Virus record (IMG/VR): IMGVR_UViG_3300035180_002574
Span: 62,001 to 126,000 of that record
Strand: one strand, 5' to 3'
DNA from: a virus
Length of the DNA stretch: 64,000 bases
The translations under genes and the position numbers were made by a program. How positions within the stretch are numbered: position 1 is the first letter of the stretch; each line of letters begins with the position of its first letter. Below, in pieces: positions 1-7,994 of this stretch. The notes under the pieces are model-generated. The model did not search any database. It was not told where the DNA came from and was given only the letters and a program-made list of their open reading frames with translations.

Positions 1-1413
1 TTTACCGGCATCTTTTATAATACTGCTAAGGTATTCATGATTTTTCTCTTTAGCAAAAGAGAAAATAGGGAAAGCACCTCGTTCTTTTGCCATAATACAA
101 GAAGATGTATGAGCTCCAACAGCTAATGCACGATAGATTTCGCCAGTCTTACTTATAGATTCTTCTGATCCATATTTGATATTCAATGCTGCTAAAGCAT
201 CTCCTAAAGCAGTAATACCTAAACCAGTGCGGCGCCCGCTGACATTCATGGCACGAATTTTATTCCACAAATTCAACTCAACCGCCTTCACCTCTTCTGG
301 CTCTTTGTCGGCTTTAACTTTAGCAATGATCTTATCAATAGATTCAATTTCTAAATCAATAACATCATCCATTAATCTTTGAGCAATAATTGTGTGTTCT
401 TTGAACAGTTCAAAATCAAAATATGCATCTTTGGTAAATGGATTTTTGACGTATGATAATAAATTCAATACTAATAGGCGGCACGCGTCATATGCTGGTA
501 GAATAATTTCTCCACAAGGATTAGTAGATACTGAGTTGTGACCTTCCTCAGCATAAATATCTGAAGGAGTATTCTTTTTAACATTGTCCCAAAATAAAAG
601 ACCTGGCTCTGCTGCAGACCAAGCAGCATCTATTATCATATCCCAAATTTCTTTAGCCTTTACTGTCTTTACAACTTTCGCTTCTTCTAAAGATAAATGA
701 GCTGGCCAGCGCAAAGTATATTCGGAATCATTTTTAACCGCCATCATAAATTCATCAGTTAATCTGATTGAAATATTGGCACCAGTTACTTTGGTGAGAT
801 CGCGTTTGATCTTAATAAACGTTTCGATCTCTGGATGATTTACAGAGATCGTTATCATTTCAGCGCCACGGCGCCCATTTTGGGCAACCTCTCTACAGGT
901 ATTGCTAAATCTTTCCATGAACACAGCAATGCCGTCGGTGGTTTTTGCAGCGTTATTAGTGATAACGTTTTTAGGACGAATACCGGAAATATCTAATCCA
1001 CAACCGCCGCGACGCTTCATAATTTGAGCAAGTTCTTGATCTGCAAGCATAATTCCGCCATAAGAATCAAACTCATCAGAATGAACTCCTTGAATTACGA
1101 AGCAATTGGAGAGGCTTTGCAATTGATATGGATTACCAATTGCAGACATAGGGCTGCCTTGTGGAACTATATATTGAAAGTTTTTAATCAAACCAAATAT
1201 CTTCGATTCCGTAAGTGGATTCGGATATTTCTTTTCAATACGTGCAAATTCTTTTGCGAGACGATGATGCATATCATCAGGTGTTAACTCTAAGAAAACT
1301 CCCTGTTGATTTTGTAGCGCATACTTATCTACGAAAACTTTCGCAGCAAACTCATCTCCACCAAAATACTTTGTCGATGCCTCTAAAACCTGAGAATAAG
1401 TGTATCCCTTCAT
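1..1413 (-). CDS. nrdJ: Class II (adenosylcobalamin-dependent) ribonucleotide reductase, 3' end cut by window edge
   Basis: This enzyme reduces ribonucleotides to deoxyribonucleotides for phage DNA synthesis. I translated 471 residues from an ATG at 1413; the frame is open to base 1, so the C-terminus lies outside. Visible landmarks are SNCFV (Cys104, candidate first active-site cysteine), a long conserved core from KRRGGCGLDIS (133-143) through GRRGAEM (180-186), and NPCGE (298-302), whose Cys300 is the expected thiyl-radical cysteine. Runs such as AQRLMDD and GRRTGLGITALGD are typical of B12-dependent rather than class I enzymes. No NrdB-like radical subunit is seen nearby, which fits class II. 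An in-frame ATG just upstream (1424) runs into a stop, so 1413 is the only sensible start. The ribosome binding site (GGTGA) is weak. The gene follows the sigma-factor gene by 43 bases. Confidence 0.9.
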   Translation of the reverse strand, partial: MKGYTYSQVLEASTKYFGGDEFAAKVFVDKYALQNQQGVFLELTPDDMHHRLAKEFARIEKKYPNPLTESKIFGLIKNFQYIVPQGSPMSAIGNPYQLQSLSNCFVIQGVHSDEFDSYGGIMLADQELAQIMKRRGGCGLDISGIRPKNVITNNAAKTTDGIAVFMERFSNTCREVAQNGRRGAEMITISVNHPEIETFIKIKRDLTKVTGANISIRLTDEFMMAVKNDSEYTLRWPAHLSLEEAKVVKTVKAKEIWDMIIDAAWSAAEPGLLFWDNVKKNTPSDIYAEEGHNSVSTNPCGEIILPAYDACRLLVLNLLSYVKNPFTKDAYFDFELFKEHTIIAQRLMDDVIDLEIESIDKIIAKVKADKEPEEVKAVELNLWNKIRAMNVSGRRTGLGITALGDALAALNIKYGSEESISKTGEIYRALAVGAHTSSCIMAKERGAFPIFSFAKEKNHEYLSSIIKDAGK

Positions 1414-1456
1414 AATTCACCCATGAGAATTAAGTCCTGTACTTAAGATAAAATGT

Positions 1457-2086
1457 TTATATTTTAATGTGATCTTTCATTAATGAAAGGGCACTATTAA
1501 TAACCTTCACGCAATGAGGTCTCGATATGTTTAGCTTCTTACAGATTTTGTTTATGGACATCGGTTTGTCACCATCAAACCCATAAGCTAATTCAATAAT
1601 TTCTTTCTGCTCATCAGAAAGTAAAGCAGTTACGTTTTGTATTGCCGCATTAACTTGCACATCTTCCAATTCGAGATCAGGGCAATGCCTCTCCTCAATC
1701 AAAGTGGGCATAACTGCTTCTTTATGTGGAGCGTTATTTTTTGCCACTTTTAATGGATATCTAATTGTTGTATGTAAATTGGCACTTCTAGAGATTCTCG
1801 TATCAATATACTTGTGAGCCCACCAGAAGAAAGACCCCTTCTTTGGGTTGTAGTTTGCCATAGCCTTAATAAGGGCTTCAAAGCCCTCTTGATTCAAGTC
1901 GTCATAGTTAGAGAAGGCTTTATAACGACCAGTCTTCATACTTACTAGGTATTTGAATTTTTCAATGCACAACTGTTCGTGTTTCTTTAATTCAAGCGCA
2001 ATTTTGTCGTTGCATTTTTTCTTATTGAAATCTCTCAATTCAATAAGTTTAATCATTAATTCTTGTGCTTCTTGTTCTGTTAACAT
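1457..2086 (-). CDS. Phage-encoded sigma-70-family RNA polymerase sigma factor
   Basis: This is a predicted small sigma factor that would redirect host RNA polymerase to phage promoters. The 209-residue protein has a region-2-like block at about 62-102 (YDDLNQEGFEALIKA, then a FFWWAHKYIDTRI segment, matching the core-binding and -10-binding helices). It has a region-4-like helix-turn-helix at about 156-205 (LSDEQKEIIELAYGF, then SINKICKKLNISRPHCVKV). Regions 1 and 3 are reduced, as in ECF-like and phage late sigma factors. The start ATG at 2086 is preceded by AGAGGAAAG. It sits between a zinc-ribbon group and the ribonucleotide reductase gene. Which promoters it serves cannot be told; late structural genes are a reasonable inference by analogy with T4 gp55. 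Confidence 0.85.
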   Translation of the reverse strand: MLTEQEAQELMIKLIELRDFNKKKCNDKIALELKKHEQLCIEKFKYLVSMKTGRYKAFSNYDDLNQEGFEALIKAMANYNPKKGSFFWWAHKYIDTRISRSANLHTTIRYPLKVAKNNAPHKEAVMPTLIEERHCPDLELEDVQVNAAIQNVTALLSDEQKEIIELAYGFDGDKPMSINKICKKLNISRPHCVKVINSALSLMKDHIKI

Positions 2087-2153
2087 CTATTCTTTCCTCT
2101 AATTGAAGTAAAGGATATACTTAATTATTGATACTCAGTTTTGCGGCGAAATG

Positions 2154-2309
2154 TTACTTGTTTATCTCTTCTTCAAGGAGTTCAATCACCGATTCAATGG
2201 TTGATTTAGTAATCTCTGGGTCATCAAGAGACAAGATAAATTTTAGAAGCCCCACAACTTTCTGGAGCTTCTGATTGCGTTCGCTTTGTTTGCTGGCTTT
2301 CTTCGCCAT
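2154..2309 (-). CDS. Small hypothetical protein (51 aa), translationally coupled to the FmdB-like gene
   Basis: I do not recognise this protein. The frame runs from an ATG at 2309 to a TAA at 2154. It begins MAKKASKQSERNQK, then continues with a helical, acidic stretch ending LLEEEINK. Its ATG shares one base with the TAA of the upstream zinc-ribbon gene (TAATG), a common coupled arrangement in this genome. The residue pattern (basic start, amphipathic helix, acidic end) looks like real coding sequence. It fills most of the space between the sigma-factor gene and the zinc ribbon, leaving a 67-base leader for the sigma gene. Confidence 0.6.
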   Translation of the reverse strand: MAKKASKQSERNQKLQKVVGLLKFILSLDDPEITKSTIESVIELLEEEINK

Positions 2310-2500
2310 TACGAATATCCCTCACGAGCCCAACCGCCGCCAGTTAATATAAAAGCCCCATTAGATGCAATCAATCTGGTTACTTTTTTTGGCACCAAAC
2401 CCTCTTCCTTGCATTTTGGACATTCTTCTAATTGTTCTGACATAGAGTGAATTTCTTCAAATTCGCCATGCAATTCACAATGATAAACATACGTCGGCAT
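2309..2500 (-). CDS. FmdB-type small zinc-ribbon protein
   Basis: This 63-residue protein has the layout of the FmdB/CxxC_CxxC_SSSS putative regulatory family. It starts MPTYVYHCELHGEFEE, then has a CPKC pair (27-30) and the family's basic-hydrophobic block KKVTRLIAS, ending in a GGGW turn. The first zinc half-site is CxxH (C8, H11) rather than the usual CxxC. FmdB proteins are small predicted zinc-binding proteins of uncertain role, and none is assigned here. The ATG at 2500 follows GAGGAAAA, a strong ribosome binding site. A second related protein lies directly upstream at 2573-2881. Confidence 0.75.
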   Translation of the reverse strand: MPTYVYHCELHGEFEEIHSMSEQLEECPKCKEEGLVPKKVTRLIASNGAFILTGGGWAREGYS

Positions 2501-2534
2501 TTTTCCTCAAATAAGGTAGCAATATCCACTGTTT

Positions 2535-2562
2535 AAGATAATTACGAAACTTTGTGTGTCAA
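2535..2562 (-). promoter_or_regulatory. Candidate sigma-70-type promoter
   Basis: In the 72-base gap upstream of the FmdB-like gene, the minus strand reads TTGACA (2562-2557), a 16-base spacer, then TATCTT (2540-2535). The -35 is a perfect consensus and the -10 matches at four of six positions. It would drive the zinc-ribbon, small gene, sigma factor and possibly the reductase. No transcription start was measured. Confidence 0.4.
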
Positions 2563-2572
2563 TGATGGATTA

Positions 2573-2881
2573 TTATCTTTTTTTTCTACGATCCATACGC
2601 GTCTGTAAATCGTGATAACGAGACTCTCCTAACATATTAGCATACACCTTGTCAGATTTTTGCATATCCTTTTTTAATTGCTGAGTGTCTGATTTAACCT
2701 TATCAATGAGTTCCTGTCCGGTTAACTCTACTGTACCGGGAGTAGCACAACTAATTAATCTTTTCACTTCTGTGTCATTGCCGTCCTCTTTGCATTTTGG
2801 ACAATGAGTTAAAACAGTAGTAATTGAATGTACTTCTTCAAACTCACCGTGGACTGGACATAAATAATCATACGTTGGCAT
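2573..2881 (-). CDS. FmdB-like zinc-ribbon protein with helical C-terminal extension
   Basis: The first ~60 residues are clearly related to the neighbouring 63-residue zinc ribbon: MPTYDYLCPVHGEFEE, CPKC at 28-31, then VKRLISCATPG. The extra ~40 C-terminal residues are charged and probably helical (VKSDTQQLKKDMQK onward), ending in RRKKR. The first metal half-site is again CxxH. The ATG at 2881 overlaps the TAA of the upstream gene (TAATG) and has AGGAG ahead of it. The pair looks like a tandem duplication followed by divergence. Function unknown; a zinc-stabilised protein-binding or nucleic-acid-binding role is only inference. Confidence 0.7.
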   Translation of the reverse strand: MPTYDYLCPVHGEFEEVHSITTVLTHCPKCKEDGNDTEVKRLISCATPGTVELTGQELIDKVKSDTQQLKKDMQKSDKVYANMLGESRYHDLQTRMDRRKKR

Positions 2882-3213
2882 TATTTGTTGCTCCTAATAA
2901 AATCATCTTCATTATCAGAAAATTGTATATCTCCAAAATCAACGGACTTATCTACATAGATCTTTATGCCTCTATAAGTGTCAAAATATCCCTTAGATAA
3001 ATCTTTGAAATTGTTAGTGAAAATAAAGCCTATATCTGTATCTTCATTGCAGGAAGATAATAGGTGAGAGAAATCTAACAAACTAATGCGAACATATTTG
3101 CTTTTATTTTCAAAAGACTGAAAAAACTCTTGCTTAGTAAAATAAATTTTATTCCATGCTTCTTGATACTCGTCACAGGAAATTTTCTTATTCCAAATAT
3201 TATTGTGCTTCAT
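2881..3213 (-). CDS. Hypothetical protein (110 aa), paralogue of the 67-aa protein upstream
   Basis: I do not recognise this protein. Its last ~45 residues align by eye with the C-terminal half of the protein encoded just upstream (3210-3413). In both, an aromatic pair and TY are followed by a basic residue, I/V-K-I/L-YV, about ten residues, then FSDNED or FAENED. The N-terminal half (to about residue 60) is rich in aromatic and charged residues. Its ATG overlaps the upstream TGA in an ATGA arrangement, so the two are probably translated together. No signal peptide or membrane segment is seen. Confidence 0.6.
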   Translation of the reverse strand: MKHNNIWNKKISCDEYQEAWNKIYFTKQEFFQSFENKSKYVRISLLDFSHLLSSCNEDTDIGFIFTNNFKDLSKGYFDTYRGIKIYVDKSVDFGDIQFSDNEDDFIRSNK

Positions 3214-3413
3214 TTCACGAAACCATATTCTTTCATAACTCCATCTTCATTTTCAGCAAAACTATATTGCCCGGGAGCCAAATATCTGGTAACATACAAT
3301 TTAACATTTTTATATGTCGAATAATGTCCGGTAAGGAGAATTGTCCTATCAGTCACATACTCCGTATCATCGCTTTTGATTTCCCTCAAGAAATCTTCCT
3401 TGAGAAGATCCAT
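3210..3413 (-). CDS. Hypothetical protein (67 aa), paralogue of the downstream gene
   Basis: This small protein of unknown function begins MDLLKEDFLREIKSDD and ends with the same TYK-VKLYV...FAENED pattern found in the gene immediately downstream. The codon before the ATG at 3413 is an in-frame TGA, so the start cannot be extended. The upstream ribosome binding site is poor. The stop TGA overlaps the next ATG. It may be a shortened copy of the downstream gene. Confidence 0.55.
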   Translation of the reverse strand: MDLLKEDFLREIKSDDTEYVTDRTILLTGHYSTYKNVKLYVTRYLAPGQYSFAENEDGVMKEYGFVK

Positions 3414-3474
3414 TCAATCAGATATTGGCATTCAAATAATCGAACTACCAACACAGATTTTGTCTAATAATATT

Positions 3475-3660
3475 TTATTCATTGTCTTCCTTAATTAAAT
3501 GTTTATCTTTTATAACAAATTCTATATCTTTTGTCCAATCATTTTTAATTGATTGTTTATATTTCTCGTTAGTAATTTCAAATACAAGAAATAGTCTACC
3601 ATCTTTTTCGTGGTACTCGATTCTAACTGCCTCGCCAACTATTTCTTCATAATTTTTCAT
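3475..3660 (-). CDS. Hypothetical protein (61 aa)
   Basis: I do not recognise this protein. It is a short acidic/basic protein starting MKNYEEIVGEAVRIEY, with alternating hydrophobic residues suggesting a small beta sheet (GRLFLVFEI), and ending in a charged tail. Its ATG lies 16 bases after the stop of the replicative helicase gene and is preceded by AAGGAAG at a usable distance. Position alone suggests co-expression with replication genes. Confidence 0.55.
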   Translation of the reverse strand: MKNYEEIVGEAVRIEYHEKDGRLFLVFEITNEKYKQSIKNDWTKDIEFVIKDKHLIKEDNE

Positions 3661-3676
3661 GACGGAGACTTCCTTA

Positions 3677-5086
3677 TTATACGTCTAATAATTCAATCTT
3701 CTGAGAAATATCATCCGGGTCTCTCATGGTAAATTCTGTCTGATCTTCTTCAACACTATTATCTAGTAAAGTTCCACACGCTAGATTCTTAATCAGGGTT
3801 CCCTTAACCAATTCACCATCACGATTCTTAATAAGATGATAAATCATGTCGGGATAATTCTTCTCATTTGGTCTGGTTTCAATTTGAATTGCAATATTTG
3901 CATTCTGTAAAATCAACGCTGAACGACCCACTCGATGCATGCCAATTCTATCTTCTGGTTCTTTGCTTTTGGCTCGGTTTAACTGAACCGCACTCAATAC
4001 CGTGCAATTGTGTACACGAGAAAATTCGTGCATCTTTTCAGAAATTTTGCCCAGTTTTAACCAGTCGTCCATGTCTCCCGTACCCTCATAGTCCATAAGA
4101 CCTAGATAGTCAATAACTACAACTTTAGGATCGTAGACCGACTTGACATCCTCATAGATCATCTCTAAGCTCTCCATGGTTGCCCCACGAGGAATATCTA
4201 CGATCTCAAACTGACTTGGATATCTATTAATAAACTTCAATGCTTTTTTTAACTTAAGAGCATCATCGTTATTCAGCTTAGCATTTCTAATCAATTTAGA
4301 TGGTGTGGAAGATAATCTTGCGAGCACACGATTTAAACAGGGTTTAAAAGGCATTTCCAAAGAGAAATATAGTACGTTCTCGCCCGGCGTAAAACCTTCT
4401 TCCATATCTATATTGTTTTGTTGAAGCCACATCTGAACAGCCATATTCATCAATAACATAGATTTACCAGAAGAAGACTCTCCGCCTATTAGAAGAAGTT
4501 CTCCGGGTCTCAAACCGTCCGTTGCGTTATCAAGAACTGAATATCTGGTTTGGATTCCTCGGTCGAAGGTTGGATTTTCCATCTTCGCATTGTATTCTTC
4601 TCGAAATTGAGGAATGGCGTCCTTCAAAGTTTTACGTTCAAATGTCTTTTTCTGACTTAAGCTTTTGATGCTTTGAACTGTACGATTGATATCGTTAAGC
4701 GTCTTACCAATATCGGCTCCTACCGGGTCAACTTTATTTAAGGAGTCTTTCATCTGAGACAATTGTCTCTCGGCGAAGCGCCTCTTAAACTTTTCTAGAT
4801 CATATTTATATTCTTTGTCATTATAGTTATGGGCTTCAAGCGCTTCCCATACTTTTTTAACATGTTCAATAAGCTTATCATTGCCGCCCTTAGATAACTT
4901 ATCGGAGATAACTCTAAGGGTTGGGAGTTCCTTATAGGTTTTTACATAGCCCACAATAAGTTTAGCAGCATTCCAAACTTCTGGAGAAAACAACCTATCA
5001 TCATACTCGTTGACAAACTCCACAGAATGTTTTTTGTTGCTGATAATTGTTTTAAGAATTGATAGGTCTAGCTCGTTAAAACTCAT
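3677..5086 (-). CDS. dnaB: DnaB-type replicative DNA helicase
   Basis: This is a predicted hexameric replicative helicase that unwinds DNA at the phage fork. It is 469 residues long, the usual size for DnaB-like phage helicases. The N-terminal ~150 residues are helical (protein-interaction domain and linker). The RecA-like motor follows, with Walker A GGESSSGKS at 201-209, Walker B VVVIDYLGL at 322-330 and motif H4 LSAVQLNRA at 364-372. FSLEMP (241-246), the H1a catalytic-glutamate region, is also present. The start overlaps the end of the upstream gene by four bases. The helicase loader lies two genes upstream, which supports the assignment. Confidence 0.92.
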   Translation of the reverse strand: MSFNELDLSILKTIISNKKHSVEFVNEYDDRLFSPEVWNAAKLIVGYVKTYKELPTLRVISDKLSKGGNDKLIEHVKKVWEALEAHNYNDKEYKYDLEKFKRRFAERQLSQMKDSLNKVDPVGADIGKTLNDINRTVQSIKSLSQKKTFERKTLKDAIPQFREEYNAKMENPTFDRGIQTRYSVLDNATDGLRPGELLLIGGESSSGKSMLLMNMAVQMWLQQNNIDMEEGFTPGENVLYFSLEMPFKPCLNRVLARLSSTPSKLIRNAKLNNDDALKLKKALKFINRYPSQFEIVDIPRGATMESLEMIYEDVKSVYDPKVVVIDYLGLMDYEGTGDMDDWLKLGKISEKMHEFSRVHNCTVLSAVQLNRAKSKEPEDRIGMHRVGRSALILQNANIAIQIETRPNEKNYPDMIYHLIKNRDGELVKGTLIKNLACGTLLDNSVEEDQTEFTMRDPDDISQKIELLDV

Positions 5087-5466
5087 AGAGATCCTTTGCG
5101 AAATGAGCCGACAGGCACTTTTGTCGTAACTTCTAAATCTATTGTTTGGGTTGTACCAGCGCGCATATTTTTTATATTTCTTTTCTCTTGAAATTCTTTT
5201 ATTGTTTCAATAACAGAAACGCTATCTTCATGTATATTAATGTCGGCAGATTTTGCTAACTCTGCAAATTGTAATGCTGACATTTGCGAAATTATCATAG
5301 CAGCCACAGTAAGTTCAGGGCATCCAGAACCCGTCTTAGTGAGCTGACCAACATCTCCGTCCTCTGTAATAAATTTGCAATCACAAGGCTGCTTAGTATA
5401 CGAACAATGATGGGCGGCTAATTTGCAAAGATTTCTTACTAATTGATTTTTGCCTACGCTATACAC
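5083..5466 (-). CDS. Hypothetical cysteine-containing protein between helicase and loader
   Basis: I do not recognise this protein. Two starts are possible: a TTG at 5499, overlapping the loader gene by 32 bases, and a GTG at 5466. I prefer the GTG because it follows the loader stop directly and has AGAAGG at a good distance. The resulting 127-residue protein has a cysteine cluster near its N-terminus (HHCSY, QPCDCKF, GSGCPEL), which could bind a metal or an iron-sulphur cluster. A helical middle and a polar tail follow. It overlaps the helicase start by four bases, so it is probably part of the replication operon. Function unknown. Confidence 0.6.
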   Translation of the reverse strand: MYSVGKNQLVRNLCKLAAHHCSYTKQPCDCKFITEDGDVGQLTKTGSGCPELTVAAMIISQMSALQFAELAKSADINIHEDSVSVIETIKEFQEKRNIKNMRAGTTQTIDLEVTTKVPVGSFRKGSL

Positions 5467-5467
5467 A

Positions 5468-6172
5468 TTACGCCTTCTTCTTTCTAAAATCTTCTCCAAG
5501 AACCGGGAATATCTTTAAGTAACCGCGCATTAAACTGTCTACACTTGCCTTGAGAGGTCCATTGAAACTCTCGACAACATTTGGGCTGTTGGTACACATT
5601 AAAGTTGGGAGTTTGTTCTGGCTCCGAGTTCTAAAAACACTCTCCAAACTTCGGGCATACAAATCTGCCGCATTTTCTGATGGCATGAATCTTGGGTCAA
5701 ATTCATCAATAACCAAAAAATCTACCATCGCCAATTCTCTTTTGGCTAAGTATTTATCTTCACCATACCCACCCGTCATTACACTAACAATATCGCTTAA
5801 AGAAGTATAAAGGCAAGTAAATCCTTTTTGGCAAGCCTTCTTGAGAATGCAAGTAACCGTCATAGTTTTACCTAAACCATGACCTCCCGCAAAGCAAATA
5901 GAAGATCCTGTCACATATGATTGTTTAAGATCCGCAATATACTCTTTATACTTAGCCATAAGTCTTGGGTCTCCTTGAAAATCTTTTTCCATTTTCAAAG
6001 TCCAATATTCAAATGGAATATTGCTTTCAGCATATCTGTTCGCCGCAATTAGTTTATAATGTTTGGCTTCTTGTGTATCCTCGCTCCCCTCAATTGTAGA
6101 AATAAAATCCTGCAACTTTCTAGTTGGAATATTATTTAGTGCTCGGCTTCTTGAAAAGTCCCGGATATCCAT
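5468..6172 (-). CDS. DnaC/IstB-type AAA+ ATPase, probable helicase loader
   Basis: This 234-residue AAA+ ATPase has the size and layout of DnaC-type loaders, which place the replicative helicase on DNA. Walker A is GGHGLGKT at 96-103, Walker B is FLVIDEFD at 152-159, and a sensor-like TLMCTN follows near 200. The ~90-residue N-terminal part would contact the helicase. The ATG at 6172 follows AAAGG and overlaps the previous gene by 41 bases. The neighbouring dnaB-type gene makes the loader role likely, though IstB-like transposition helpers share the fold; no transposase is nearby. Confidence 0.85.
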   Translation of the reverse strand: MDIRDFSRSRALNNIPTRKLQDFISTIEGSEDTQEAKHYKLIAANRYAESNIPFEYWTLKMEKDFQGDPRLMAKYKEYIADLKQSYVTGSSICFAGGHGLGKTMTVTCILKKACQKGFTCLYTSLSDIVSVMTGGYGEDKYLAKRELAMVDFLVIDEFDPRFMPSENAADLYARSLESVFRTRSQNKLPTLMCTNSPNVVESFNGPLKASVDSLMRGYLKIFPVLGEDFRKKKA

Positions 6173-6560
6173 ATTCTACCTTTCTTACGTCTCCGACCTC
6201 ATGGCTACGAAGTCTGTTAACTATATCTTCCCGTTCTCGCCTATTCAATTCCTGACGAAGCTCGGCTAACATTTTAATTCGATCGGGAGCATCACTGGGC
6301 AAATCAAACGTTTCTTCAATTTCGCTTTTGACTATCGGCTGAGGGCGGGGAACGCTTTTCTTCTCTTTAAGAATCTCTTGTCCGCTGAAAAATACTTTAA
6401 TAACAGAAATTTCTTCGGAAGGTCTTAAAATGATAACTTTACCTTTTTCATCTTTTCTTGAAAGAGTTAATCCAGAGCTATCAAGCTCCTCAACCACTCC
6501 AGATATTACCCAGCCATTCTTTAGCAGGCACTCAACATATTGCCCCTTTTCTATTTTCAT
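6132..6560 (-). CDS. Hypothetical protein with an Sm-like (LSm/Hfq-type) N-terminal fold
   Basis: The first ~55 residues (start MKIEKGQYVECLLKNG) have the alternating beta pattern of Sm-like proteins. A KNGWVISGVVEELD strand-turn-strand is followed by a GLTLSR strand and a final IRP-to-VIKV strand. The remainder is proline- and charge-rich with a helical segment near 95-125 (MLAELRQELNRREREDI). This is an unaided fold guess, not a database hit. The ATG at 6560 follows AGAGGA and overlaps the upstream TGA. The 3' end overlaps the helicase-loader start by 41 bases, an unusually long overlap here, suggesting coupled expression with the loader. Confidence 0.65.
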   Translation of the reverse strand: MKIEKGQYVECLLKNGWVISGVVEELDSSGLTLSRKDEKGKVIILRPSEEISVIKVFFSGQEILKEKKSVPRPQPIVKSEIEETFDLPSDAPDRIKMLAELRQELNRREREDIVNRLRSHEVGDVRKVEYGYPGLFKKPSTK

Positions 6561-7162
6561 ACAATCCTCTCCAGGACTTCTTTATCAAAACCTTCTTGTT
6601 CTGCTTTCCGAAAAGCTTCATTTAATGCTTCTGGCATATCGCTCATTTGTGACAGGAATGCTAGTTCGCCATAATTAGTAATGGTGACTCCAGCTTGTTG
6701 AAAAATAATTTTATATTTATCTGGCAACGGAGTTGATCTATCTACATTTAGATTCTTCTTGCCTTTTAATAGGACATTAATCTTATAGTCGTTTACTACT
6801 CCCTCGACCGTCATGAATGAAATTGAGGTTAATCTTCTTTTCGCCTTAATCACTTTGTTTTCATAAATCCATTCAATGTATTCTTTTAATATTTTAGGAT
6901 TAGCTGATAACATGGATGCCAGCTTTTTTATTTGAAAAACCTCAAATGATTTTGTTGGGGAAGGATTATTGAACTTGAATTGATACTTAACATTATATGT
7001 GTCATAGTATTTTTTACAAAAATATCCTAACAAGTGTGCAGGTCCCCATTTTTCAATTTCTAAAAAATTTATTTCTTCAAACTTATCAAAAAATTTTTTA
7101 TATTTTTCATTAGGCAAATCTGTTAATTTGCCACCCACATTATCATCTTTATTTTTAATCAT
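6557..7162 (-). CDS. Hypothetical protein (201 aa) in the replication cluster
   Basis: I do not recognise this protein. It is 201 residues, mostly helical and lysine-rich, without a signal peptide, membrane segment or obvious catalytic motif. A conserved-looking patch is EKWGPAHLLGYF (about 37-48), followed by an aromatic- and lysine-rich segment to about residue 75. Placement directly upstream of the Sm-like protein and helicase loader, with an ATGA overlap, suggests a role in DNA replication or recombination. A single-strand-binding accessory or initiator role would be pure inference. Confidence 0.6.
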   Translation of the reverse strand: MIKNKDDNVGGKLTDLPNEKYKKFFDKFEEINFLEIEKWGPAHLLGYFCKKYYDTYNVKYQFKFNNPSPTKSFEVFQIKKLASMLSANPKILKEYIEWIYENKVIKAKRRLTSISFMTVEGVVNDYKINVLLKGKKNLNVDRSTPLPDKYKIIFQQAGVTITNYGELAFLSQMSDMPEALNEAFRKAEQEGFDKEVLERIV

Positions 7163-7165
7163 AAA

Positions 7166-7957
7166 TCATCCCTTATGGCGAATTTTACATACACCATCTA
7201 AAATATTTTGTTTTGCAGATAATGGTCTCAGATTTTCTAAAGCCCAACAGTTTTTAAAACTATCATCATCTATAGAAGTATATTTGAAAGTTGAATGAGG
7301 GATGATATGATCTATCTGCCAAGTCCAAGTTGACTGATCATTATCATCCCATGATGAAATTTTATAAGAACCATAATTAAACCAATTCATCCATGGTTCA
7401 AATTGTTTTTCTAAATGAATTTTAAGATCTTCTATAGAATATGGAAGTGCAGAAATAATAGATTTATTATTTTTTGAACCATTATTTTCTTTTAAATGAA
7501 TACATATAGCAGTTGATAATCTGGATCGTAATTTGAATTTTGGATCTACTATTTTCCTAGCTTTAGAATAATTTTTCTGCTTAACACTAATAGTATTTTT
7601 ATTTTTAATTCTATATTCTTTGTAATATAATCTCATTTTTTCTTTATTATCATCTCTATATGATTGATAATATTCATTAAGCTTTTCTTTATTTGCTATT
7701 GCATATTTTCTATTTCGCTCATATTCTTTATCTTTATTATTTTCGTAATAAGATTTCCTATATTTACTTAAATTTTCTTTATTTTTTTTGTAATATTGTT
7801 TGGTATTATTTTTAATTTTAAGTACATTATCTTTTTTGTATTTATTAGTTCTTTCGCAATAGCATTTTTTACATGTTTTTTGCCTGCCGCCATCAGATCT
7901 TAAATAAAATTCAGAAATATCTTTTGACATTTTACATATTTTGCAATCTTGATTCAT
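7166..7957 (-). CDS. Free-standing HNH endonuclease with zinc-finger N-terminus
   Basis: This is a predicted selfish DNA endonuclease. The N-terminus carries two cysteine pairs (CKIC at 5-8 and CKKC near 31-34), the zinc-finger style common in phage HNH proteins. A long lysine/tyrosine/asparagine-rich helical spacer follows (about 40-150). The C-terminal nuclease core has WQIDHIIPHS, then ENLRPLSAKQN. I chose the ATG at 7957 because GAGG lies six bases upstream; the longer TTG start adds four residues. The gene is lower in complexity and richer in A/T than its neighbours and sits between replication genes. A shorter paralogue lies at 22430-23071. No interrupted gene or intron is evident around it. 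Confidence 0.85.
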   Translation of the reverse strand: MNQDCKICKMSKDISEFYLRSDGGRQKTCKKCYCERTNKYKKDNVLKIKNNTKQYYKKNKENLSKYRKSYYENNKDKEYERNRKYAIANKEKLNEYYQSYRDDNKEKMRLYYKEYRIKNKNTISVKQKNYSKARKIVDPKFKLRSRLSTAICIHLKENNGSKNNKSIISALPYSIEDLKIHLEKQFEPWMNWFNYGSYKISSWDDNDQSTWTWQIDHIIPHSTFKYTSIDDDSFKNCWALENLRPLSAKQNILDGVCKIRHKG

Positions 7958-7994
7958 ATTTAACCTCAAGTTAAATGCAATAATATGTATAGGT

